Source: Liolophura sinensis
Taxonomy: Eukaryota > Mollusca > Polyplacophora > Chitonida > Chitonidae
Direction: 5' to 3'
Assembly: GCF_032854445.1 (NCBI RefSeq)
Contig: NC_088306.1
Coordinates: 11,837,386-11,901,385 of the forward strand
Length of the DNA stretch: 64,000 nucleotides
The number at the start of each line of letters is the position of its first letter. Positions within the stretch are counted from its first letter, which is position 1. The translations under genes were made by a program, and so were the position numbers. The notes under the pieces were generated by a model. The model saw only the letters and a program-made list of their open reading frames with translations. It searched no databases and was not told the DNA's origin. This document shows positions 38,058-47,844 of this stretch, in pieces.

Positions 38058-38163
38058 ATGTTTACAGTTTCAAACGAGCGATACTGGCGAAGCTGGCTTA
38101 AGATTCTCGGAACGGAGGATTTACGCCTACCTCGGCGTGCAAACTCTAAGAGATTCACCAAAG
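38058..38163 (+). CDS. Candidate first coding exon of the repeat-exon gene
   Basis: ATG at 38058 opens 35 codons (MFTVSNERYWRSWLKILG, then TEDLRLPRRANSKRFTK) and one leftover G before GTATCT. The phase-1 exit is what the exon at 47728 and every later exon requires, and the G would join AA to make Glu. No signal peptide. The link across 9.5 kb is inferred from phase, strand and the promoter-like setting only; it could be the first exon of a different gene. Confidence 0.35.
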
Positions 38164-38729
38164 GTATCTTTACCTGAGGCGTGCCTGGATTGTAACCAGG
38201 TAAGTGAACTGTCACTGAAATTGATAGGTGACATTTGAGCATGTTTTGACCGCTGGTTCTCTGTGTCTGAGCGATATTGATACACAGTATTGATCTCCAT
38301 GTTAAAGGGATAAGGCATGTTCAAATTTAAGCTTGATAGAAAAAATCTATACCAGTATGTGGCAGATTCATGTATCTGTGCATATATATTTAAACTAAAG
38401 GGGATGGTGGAGAGGGGATTGATACGGGGGCGGGGCGGGAGGGGACTTGTAAACTACTACAACAAGGCTATATTGTATATTAAATATAAATTTGACAAAA
38501 CCACAACGTGTAGTAAAGAATTATAAAAGTGAAATTCATTCGGAGTCAGTTAAATAAATGGAGGGGTGTGTGGGGGGGGGGGGGGCTATATGCATTGACA
38601 ATTTGTAACTGAGGACTTCATCAAGATTACCATAGTTTGTATTCATTTATAGGTGTCAAACATAGTGACATAGCGGTAATCCGTAAAGAGTTCCCTTCGC
38701 ATATGCAAGCAGACAATGTGGCGAATGAT
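38164..38729. other. Putative intron start, no feature
   Basis: G-rich tracts near 38415-38440 and 38562-38585; nothing else recognised. Confidence 0.3.
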
Positions 38730-38992
38730 ATTTACTTATTTATTTGATTGGTGTTTTACGCCGCACTCAAGAATATTTCACTTATACGACGGCGGCCAGC
38801 ATTATGGTGAAAGGAAACTGGGCAGAACCCGGGGACACCCATGACTATCTGCAGGTTGCTGCAGACCTTCCCACGTACGGCTGGAGAGGAAGCTAGCATG
38901 AGCTGGACTTGAACTCACAGCGGCCACATTGGTGAGAGACTCCAGGGTCATTATGCTGCGCTAGCGCGCTAACCGACTGAGCCACGAAAGCT
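38730..38992 (-). repeat. SINE family 1, near full length
   Basis: Reverse orientation from TTTATTTGATTGGTGTTTTA through the body to GCGCGCTAACCGACTGAGCC and the 5' end. Confidence 0.92.
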
Positions 38993-40592
38993 CCGGCGAA
39001 TGATAAGATGGGCACAGGTATCGGGGAAATGAACAACTTTGGATAATATTCTGAGAAATACGGCTGATAATAACCAGAAATTATAGTTGGTTAAACAACA
39101 GGAGGATCTGCACACCATATGTAAATTGTGAACAAAGCCTGGTTTCGGATTTATGAGACTGTGAAGCAGACTTTTGTATTAATTCCCAAGTTATTTAGAT
39201 GAATCAGGCGTGTTGGCACCAGTAAAGTGGCAAATGCCTGGATGTTCGCGGTTTGGAATACCTTTTTAATCCACTCTAAAAAGCCAGCACTTGTAACATG
39301 CCTGAGCCATGCTGCAGGAAGGTGCTGCAGGCATCAAACCAAAACCTACAAGGTACCTGTAACTGCTTGTATCAAAATTTTCATGTGCAAAAAAGTGATA
39401 TTTACTGTCCCTATCAAACACATATACCAGCAATGTAGAGGTGCAGTAAAATTCCAACTGTTGTGTAATTGCCGTGTAAAGTTAAGGGAGCAGCCAAACA
39501 ATGAACGACTATAACATCAAGAGATACACCAAAGGTTAGCTGTGGATTGAGCTGTCAGTTTTAGTAATTTTAATTCATGTTTTATTTATTTAATTTAATG
39601 CAAAATGCGAAGATTATGCTTATCGGCTTAAACATTTGACAGCAGGTAGATTTATGTCCAACCTCATTGATCAAGGTGGCAACAAAATAAAAGAGGACAC
39701 TTTTTCCAAGTGAGCCATTAGAGTGACCCTAACATCGTGGAATGTATGCAGACATGCACTTTTACCATAGGTAATGCATTTACTTAACATAGTAAACAAA
39801 GGAACTAAAGTTTAATAGAATGAAACTGTGGTGCATTACTTAAAGCTTTCATACCTTAGCTGTTGAGAAGCAACCTGCATTTTGCTTGTATCATCCATGT
39901 AGCGGTAAACTTTGGAATTCGATCAAATGTTAATTGTAGTGAAAACATTCTACATGTAGATATGTGTATGTATGTATGCCTACTGTTAGCAATCAGTAGG
40001 TCAGATTCCCTGATAAGCAGCTGTTATTCCAGGTTGATACACATTGCTTTATTCCAATAAACCTTATCTGGGATGATTGTTTATTTTAGGTCCAGATTTT
40101 ATGAGTATACGCAGGTGAAGTCAGTGAGGGCTATGCAGCAACACATACAGTAGGTCTACGTACCAAACCAGTAATCTTGTGCCTATACATGAACGTGTAG
40201 ATTTAACTCCTGCTCATGAATAGCACGCCTCTTCCTCATAAGACAAGCATTTTTAAATACATAAACCTAGTCACAAATTTGTGGCCAAAGTTTCCACACA
40301 AATCCAGACTTATTCATACCCTTTACAGGAAGTGCTTTGGGCCGCTGAGGATGTACTGGTTTCAGCTTGTCTGTCCGTCCATCTGTTTATCTTTCCCTTG
40401 TCCATGCCAGTTTTCTTCCTCCCCCCCCCCCCCCCCCCCCCGCAGCATCTTTATCCAGACTTGATAGATTGTTCCCAGATTTGGTATGGGAATCCCTTGT
40501 CCTGATCTCTTGCTTGGGATAACTTTTCATTTACCTTAATTGGCACACCTCTGTGCATATGATAGAGCAACTTTTGAGACCAGTTTATGCAC
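38993..40592. other. Unannotated stretch with a 21-nt C run
   Basis: Mostly featureless. A homopolymer of 21 C lies at 40421-40441. A short block at 39501-39534 (MNDYNIKRYTK then G|GTTAGC) resembles the end of the exon at 38058-38163. Confidence 0.35.
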
Positions 40593-40750
40593 ATTTATAA
40601 TTAGATTTTGAAGACAAAACTACATTGGTGGGATTGGCCAATTTCAAGGCTTCACAAAAAGTATAATTTTATTACATGTAGTTTACACAAAATAAAGCCT
40701 TCAGAATAAGCGGAAAAGGTTTAAGAATTACAGTAGGTTCATTCACCTTT
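40593..40750 (+). repeat. Interspersed repeat X, copy 1
   Basis: Contains GAAGACAAAACTACATTGGT, GGCCAATTTCAAGGCTTCAC and AAGCCTTCAGAATAAGC. Related sequence occurs at 42005-42212 (inverted) and 61575-61780 (direct). Confidence 0.6.
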
Positions 40751-41856
40751 CTGTCAGTTGGTGCATGTATTTGTTCAGATTTCTACCCCTCATTATGTTC
40801 CTCAAACGTGACAGGTTGTTGTCATTCCTTGTCCTAACCATTTTTGACAAATTTGTACTATCATATACATTAAATGATCTCAAAACTTACTGATTAATGC
40901 TCATTTTGTCTTATTCCCAGAGAGTTCTACAGATCTTGGAAAGGTGCTTTCAAATTTGTTTGGAAGGCAGTTTACATATTATACTAAAGCATTGTCTTTT
41001 TCAGAAATTGGGTGTACCTCTAACAACATTTTTAGTGAAGTTTCAGTGAAGATTTAGTAGCTTGCAATTGTGCAGAAAGTCTAGGTTATGTCAGCCTTCA
41101 CTCGTCGACACCCATGGTATTACTTGCACTAATTTGGCCCAGAATTAACATCAACTGCCTTTTTTGCATGATATACTAATATGTAAGGATGTATATGTGC
41201 CAAAGGCTGTCCATTGACATTTATGCATACACTCTAACACCAATTGTATCAAAATGGTCAAAAATGTCTCCAACAGTTACGTTGTAATAAGGGAAATTTT
41301 TTATCATGTTTATCATTTAGCCCTGTAAAATTACTTTTTTATTTAAATTCAATTCAGCTGCCTTAACTTTCAGTTTTGATACTAATCTCTAATATTGATG
41401 GGAACACATTTTTCAAGTTAATTGTCTAGATTTGTTGTTGGCTTGCTGAGGGTTGTGGCGTACAAAGACACATTAATTGTCACCGTTATTACCTGATGGT
41501 TCCTGCCGTGAGCAATGTTAGATTTACAGTTTAATACCTTAAGGGTCTCTGTGGCTGTCACCATATCCAGTCATGGTATCTGTGAAGCTTTGGGAAATTT
41601 TGGACATTATAGACCAATCACAGTTGATTCCTTGTTTCCTGTTCTCCACCCACACATCAGATTACCCTCAATATTCAAAGACTGACAGGAAACTATTCAC
41701 AGGATTGAGTTGATAACATGGGATGAGAAAACTATTTCCACTCTTTAATAAGTGAAAAACTTGTGTTCAAGTTCATTCACAAAAAAGAACTGATCAACAG
41801 ACAGAAAATGTTAGGGCTCCTGAACTGTTGGGCGCCCAAACTTGTCAAATTCTATT

Positions 41857-42620
41857 AAAACTGTCGAGTGAATTAAACAAAAATATGATGGTTTACCAAT
41901 AAAAAGTTGATTGAAATTTTTATACAAATTTCTTTGATTCACGGACTTAAGGCTCCCAGAAAGCATCATTTTGAGTTGTACATGTATTTCATTTAACTTT
42001 GCTGTAATTCTTCAACCCCTCCGCATGTTTGCAAAGTGTTTATTCATGCATATGCTGAAGGCATTATTCTGTGTTGACTGATAAAATTATATTATTTTAA
42101 ATATTATTTTTTTGAAGCCCTGAAATTGGCCAATCAAACCAATGTAGTTTTCTTTCCAAAATCAAATTACAAATGTACATAAACTGCACTGAATGTTGCT
42201 TTTTCATACATGTGAAAAAGGTTGAGGAATTTAGGTATATATGGACAGTCAGAACATCACCTTTAAAGCTCGGGATCAGAACGTGTATGTTTTTTCTTCA
42301 TATGGCCCTGATGGAGACATTATAAGGATTTAGTTCTAAATCTTTTTTGGGATATACATTTGTGAAGCCAGGAATTGTTTCTGGTTAGGTACTGCAGTCA
42401 CTTCACCACTTACCAGTTACTTCCTCCAAATGTCACATGCAACCAGAGCCATATTTAGGGTCACTTCAGTTCTGAAAAACTTTAGTGTATTAAAACTAAC
42501 AAGTAAATTAAACAAAAATTATGATGGTTTACCAATAAAACTTTATGTTTTCATACAATTTCTTTCATTAACAGACTTAAAAGGTCTTAGAAAGCAACTT
42601 TTTGAGTTGCCTTTTAAAAT
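41857..42620. repeat. Direct repeat pair around TATGATGGTTTACCAATAAA
   Basis: About 130 bp at 41857-41985 is repeated, diverged, at 42486-42620, with the shared phrases ATGATGGTTTACCAATAAAA and TTTTGAGTTG. Non-coding. Confidence 0.55.
42005..42212 (-). repeat. Interspersed repeat X, copy 2 (inverted)
   Basis: The reverse complement contains AAACTACATTGGTTTGATTG, GGCCAATTTCAGGGCTTCA and AATGCCTTCAG. With copy 1 it brackets about 1.6 kb as an inverted pair. Confidence 0.6.
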
Positions 42621-44322
42621 TTTCTTCATGCACAGTCACAATGCCACCATTAAATGTTTGGGATCAGAGCCTTTTATGTTTTTCTAGATATGGCCGTGGC
42701 AGCAGTAATGCATGCCGGCCAGACGTACATGTATGTAGAATGATTTAGAGGAGAAGTAATGTTCCATCTCAGTACAAAACGAGAGCGTTTGGTACATGTC
42801 TACATGTACATACATGTGCATATGGAGGCAGTTTAATTCTGAGCTCTTTTGTAGATAAGAATTGACAAAAAGGGCAAATCAGAAAACTGCGCAAGTGGAT
42901 TGATGGTAATTATTTTAACACCATGCAATTGCATTAAATGCTAATATGACATTTAAAGTACATGTATACGTATGATAGGCAACTACATTTACTAGAATTG
43001 TCTGCGGACGTTATGGGTTACCAGCAACCTGTGGATGGTTGTGGGTACCCCCCCTGAACCCCCCCACTGACACCCCCCCCCATTCTCTGCTCGCTTTCCT
43101 CCCACCATTATTATGATTATGCTGATTGAGTAAGGTGTAAAACTCCAATGAAAAAAAAGAATTCAAATACTAAAACATGTACCCCATGTTTAGACTGTAG
43201 ATATCGTCAAAGCGGTGTCTGTGAACATAGACTTCTACTTACATTTTATTTCTGTTTAAATTGTTCAGTGATGGAAGCATTGTTAGTCTTACTTCAGCAG
43301 TTTAATGACATCAGCTGTTACAATGCATGAGGCTGTGGGTTGACAGTTGGTGAACACAGCCAGTGAACACAGGCGTTAAGGATACAAAGCAACATATGGT
43401 AGGGTTGGGGTTATGACCCATATACTATAGAGAAACTGCTGCTTGCCACACGCCGCCTCCCTTAGACAGAGTTACTGCTAGGCCAGATTGGAGGCATTCA
43501 ATGTGCGTATTAATAAATATATATATAGTATATACGTCTGAATATCCCATTGTCAAATCCTCACCCTTGGTTTTATTCAGCAGGTTCACAGAGCATGAAT
43601 TCATGGTGGACATGTGAGGCACATGGAGCTAGCTGCCAGTGTGTTCATAAAATGATCAATCTACTAGTTACACACGTACAGTGTGTTCAGTGGATCCACA
43701 GGGTCTGCTAGGGGACGAGTCAGGTGTACTTTTGTAGCTCCTGATAAAGTGAGTCGGCCCATCTGCAAAAGGTAAAACTATAACTCAGTGGCTTAACAAA
43801 TATTGGTCACACAAGGTGCATACCGCTCTGTAACAGTGAGTCGTTCAAAGCTGAATGGTTTAACTCATTGAACTTTTGTATATATATTTTTATATATAAA
43901 CATTTTAAACTTTAAAAGGCTTTTAAAAGGCCTTAAAATTAAATTAAAATTAAAAATTTTAAAAGGCTCTTTAAAGAATCACTCCGTGAATAAGTATACT
44001 AAATGTTAAAGCATATACTCTAATTTGTAGGTCTACATTTCATGTAAATTTATGCTGCTTTCAAGCACTTTCAGTAGATGCCATAAGCCTGTAACTTAGC
44101 CAGTATTTTTGCATATAAATAAGGAAAACCTAGAGATAAGCTTCAGGGCATTGGTTTCATTTATTTAGAAGATGCTCGTATAGTGGTACATTCGTCAGGT
44201 AATTAAATTTTACAGCTGTTTTACATACTGTAAGTTTAGCTGTAGTAATGCGGACTGCTGTATTAAAGTGACATACAGATTTTAAAAAAGATTGAAATAT
44301 ACATTAAAAAAGAACTTTAGAA

Positions 44323-44324
<2 letters not shown>
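42621..44324. other. Unannotated stretch with a SINE remnant
   Basis: A degenerate SINE family 1 remnant with C-rich insertions is at 43005-43150 (CCAGCAACCTGTGGATGGTT). Otherwise no gene or repeat recognised. Confidence 0.4.
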
Positions 44325-44369
<45 letters not shown>

Positions 44370-44432
44370 TCATTTTTAATTATAGAAAAAAAATAAATGA
44401 CTAACAAATTAATATATATATATATATATATA
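44325..44432. repeat. (TA)n microsatellites
   Basis: An alternating TA tract at about 44328-44363 and a second at 44411-44431, separated by AT-rich DNA. Confidence 0.9.
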
Positions 44433-45380
44433 CACAAAATGTATTAATTTGTTACTCATTTATTTATTAATTTTTTTCTAGAATTAAAAAACCTCTGAAG
44501 TGCTTCTATGTTTAGTGATGATATGACAACCTTCATGTATGTGATACTGCCATTCTTGGGCTTGGCATGAAACACTGATCAGTGCCATCCCATAAATGTG
44601 TAGATGAATGTATGTTACGTATTCCTGTCTGTAATTACAGGAGTGCATATCATGAAATTATTGTTCTGTCTACAGTGGGAAAATTTTACTTTCTGTGAAT
44701 CAAGCCTACATAGTACAGTCATGCAGAGTGTCACAGTACAGTGATACAGCATCATAATGCAGTGATATACAGTGTCACAGTAGAGTGATACATTGTCACA
44801 ATACAGTCATGCAGAGTGTCACAGTGCAGTGATACAGCATCATAATGCAGTGATATACAGTGTCACAGTAGAGTGATACATTGTCACAATACAGTCATGC
44901 AGAGTGTCACAGTGCAGTGATACAGCATCATAATGCAGTGATATACAGTGTCACAGTAGAGTGATACATTGTCACAATACAGTCATGCAGAGTGTCACAG
45001 TGCAGTGATACAGTGTCATAATGCAGTGATATACAGTGTCACAGTAGAGTGATACATTGTCACAATACAGTCATGCAGAGTGTCACAGTGCAGTGATACA
45101 GTGTCATAATGCAGTGATATACAGTGTCACAGTAGAGTGATACATTGTCATAATACAGTCATGCAGAGTGTCACAGTGCAGTGATACAGTGCATAATGCA
45201 GTGATATACAGTGTCACAGTAGAGTGATACATTGTCATAATACAGTCATGCAGATACATTGATACAGGATCATAATGCAGTGATGCACAGTGTCACAATA
45301 GAGTGATACAAAGTGTCACAGTACGGTGATACATTGTCATAAAGCAGTGATGCACAGTGTCACAATACATTCATGCAGAG

Positions 45381-45651
45381 GGGCCTCTGTGGCTCAGTCG
45401 GTTAGCGCGCTAGCGCAGCGTAATGACCCAGGAGCCTCTCACCAATGCGGTCGCTGTGAGTTCAAGTCCAGCTCATGCTGGCTTCCTCTCCGGCCGTAAG
45501 TGGGAAGGTCTGCCAGCAACCTGCGGATGGTCGTGGGTTTCCCCCGGGCTTTGCCCGGTTTCCACCCACCATAATGCTGGCCGCCGTCGTATAAGCGAAA
45601 TATTCTTGAGTACGGCGTAAAACACCAATCAAAAAAAAAAAAAAGAAAAAT
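45381..45651 (+). repeat. Young full-length SINE family 1 with target-site duplication
   Basis: Very close to the family consensus from GGGCCTCTGTGGCTCAGTCG to the tail, ending in a nearly pure A tract. CATTCATGCAGAG, 13 bases, flanks it on both sides (45368-45380 and 45652-45664), as LINE-mediated retrotransposition leaves behind. Confidence 0.95.
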
Positions 45652-46705
45652 CATTCATGCAGAGTGTCACAGTACATTGATACAGCGTCATAATGCAGTG
45701 ATGCACAGTGTCACAATATAGTGATACAAAGTGTCACAGTACATTGATACAGCGTCATAATGCAGTGATGCACAGTGTCACAATATAGTGATACAAAGTG
45801 TCACAGTACATTGATACAGCGTCATAATGCAGTGATGCACAGTGTCACAATATAGTGATACAAAGTGTCACAGTACAGTGATACATTGTCATAAAGCAGT
45901 GATGCACCATGTCACAATTCAGTGATACAAAGTGTCACATTGCAGTGATATAGTGTCATAAAGTAGTGATGCACAGTGTCACACTGCAGTGATGCATAGG
46001 TCACAAAACTGTGATGCACAGTGTCACAGTACGGTGATGCACTGTGTCCTAATGCTGTTATGCACAGTGTCATAATCAGGTGATACACAGTGTCATAATA
46101 GAGTGATGCAGTGTCACAATGCAGTGTCACAATGCAGTGATACACAGTGTTACAGTACTGTGATGCACAGTGTCACAATACTGTGATGCACAGTGTCACA
46201 CTACTGTGATGCACAGTGTCACAATGCAGTGATGTACATTTTTCACAATACAGTGATGCACAGTGTCATAATTCAGTTATGCACAGTGTCACAATTCAGT
46301 AATGCACAGTGTCACAATATGGTGATGCTCAGTGTCACAATACAATGATGCAAAGTGTGACAATATGTTGATGCACAATGTCACAATACAGTCATGCAGA
46401 GTGTCACAGTGCAGTGATACAGTGTCATAAAGCAGTGATGCACCGTGTCACAATACAGTGATACAAAGAGTCACAGTGCAGTGATATAGCGTCATAAAGC
46501 AGTGATGCACAGTGTCACAATACTGTGATGCACAGTGTCACAGTACGGTGATGCAGAGTGTCATAATTCAATTATGCACAGTGTCATAATCAAGTGATGT
46601 ACAGTGTTGCAATGCAGTGATGCAGTGTCATAATTCAGTTATGCACAGTGTCATAATCAAGTGATGTACAGTGTTACAATACTGTGATGCACAGTGCATC
46701 AAGTG

Positions 46706-46808
46706 GTACTTGCTGCGGCTGTACACATACTAAAATTGGAATGATACTGAGAAGATTAGTATGGCCCCTGAGCAAGGATGACGCGAAAATTCGTGAAGTG
46801 TTCCGTAT
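46706..46808 (+). pseudogene. U6 snRNA pseudogene, 5' part of a U6-SINE chimera
   Basis: Near full-length U6 snRNA match: ATACTAAAATTGGAATGATA, GAGAAGATTAGTATGGCCCC, GCAAGGATGACGCGAAAATT and TCGTGAAGTGTTCC are diagnostic. The functional ACAGAGA box reads ACTGAGA (46746-46752) and the AGC triad reads AGT (46758-46760). There is no T-run terminator. SINE family 2 sequence begins at once after it. It is a processed pseudogene, not a working U6 gene. Confidence 0.88.
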
Positions 46809-46810
46809 AT

Positions 46811-47052
46811 AACCCCGATAGCACATTTGGTAGAGCGTCTGCTTCGAGAGCGGTAGATCCAGGGTCAATCCTGGGTCGAGTCACACCTAAGAGGAAGTTG
46901 TAACTTCCTTGCTTGGGGTTCAGTATGAAGGGGATAGTGCAATGACTGGTTGACCCGTATCAGTATAATGGCTCAGGTGGGGCGGCTGAGTTACCTTCGG
47001 TAAGTCGTCTCAATGAAGCTGCTCTAGATAAAAGTGCGGTGCAACAAGGACA
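46811..47052 (+). repeat. SINE family 2, 3' part of the U6-SINE chimera
   Basis: Starts at the tRNA-like head (AACCCCGATAGCACATTTGG) directly after U6 and follows the full-length copy at 34090 through GACTGGTTGACCCGTATCAG to GATAAAAGTGCGGTG, then stops without the family tail. Confidence 0.85.
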
Positions 47053-47272
47053 ATGATGCACAGTGTCACAATGCAGTGATACAGTGTCACAATATACTCA
47101 TCTATAGAATTTTCTGCAATGTCAACCTTTCCGTGTCATCATTGTGTTCACCATCATCATGAGAAGGTCTGAGAGATTATCCAGCAACACTGATAGCACA
47201 TGATTCAAGGTGCCGTCAACCTAATACCTAGAAAGTAAATTTAGCTCAGCTCCCTTTCGTACTAATTGTACG

Positions 47273-47553
47273 GGGGTCTCCATGGCCAGGGTGGTTAGCA
47301 TGCTAGTACAGCGAAATTACTCAGGAGCCTGTCACCAATGCAGTCGCTGTGAGTTCAAGTCCAGCTCATGCTGGCTCCCTCTTCGGCTATACAGGGAAAG
47401 GTCAGGCAGCAACCTGCGAGTGGTCTTCAGTGATTCCCGGTTTCCCGCGGGTTCTGCCGTTTCCTCCCACCATAATGCTGACTGTCGTCGTATAAGTGAA
47501 ATATTATTAAATGCGGTGTAAAATACCAGTCAAATAAATCAATTAAATAAATA
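47273..47553 (+). repeat. SINE family 1, diverged
   Basis: Head GGTGGTTAGCATGCTAGTAC, body and a tail with several substitutions (TATTATTAAATGCGGTGTAA), then AAAT-rich repeats. An older copy just upstream of the first repeat exon. Confidence 0.88.
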
Positions 47554-47727
47554 CTAATTGTAAATATATGATCCCAATCACATGCATCCATAATGTATTA
47601 ATTAATGTATTTCATTGGTAAGCATGCCTTAGTCATGTGACTATTCTAGTGATGGTAATATATCATAATATATAATAGTGATGGATGCACTACATATACA
47701 GTATTCAAACTTTCGTATTTGTTTCAG

Positions 47728-47844
47728 AAGCTAGCAACATGGGAACTCACTTCTACTCTGGCATTTGGGGTCGACAGAGCGCATCACCGATCGATAAAAA
47801 ATTGAAGGTTGATCAACCAGACAGAAGTCCTGGAGAAGATGAAG
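47728..47844 (+). CDS. Repeat exon 1 (type A)
   Basis: Acceptor TTGTTTCAG, donor GTGAAG. Encodes EASNMGTHFYSGIWGRQSAS then PIDKKLKVDQPDRSPGEDE. The most diverged type A repeat; the YSGIWGRQ core is clear. Confidence 0.75.

Larger units (their letters stand above)
44702..47100. repeat. 22-bp minisatellite with 88-bp higher-order units
   Basis: A unit close to CACAGTGTCACAATGCAGTGAT covers about 2.4 kb. In the left part four diverged units form an 88-bp higher-order repeat: CAGTCATGCAGAGTG starts at 44716, 44804, 44892, 44980, 45068 and 45156. The right part is less ordered. A SINE (45381-45651) and a U6-SINE chimera (46706-47052) interrupt it. Open frames here are repeat artefacts. Confidence 0.95.

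Noticed and set aside
40922-41068. Open stretch after a strong acceptor (TCTTATTCCCAG) reading SSTDLGKVLSNLFGRQ, faintly like a type A repeat
   Set aside because: No donor at the expected place, no conserved WSRQN core and a stop downstream. At most a decayed exon.
46706-46808. Functional U6 snRNA gene
   Set aside because: The ACAGAGA box and the AGC triad are mutated, the T-run terminator is missing and no upstream snRNA promoter is possible within the satellite.
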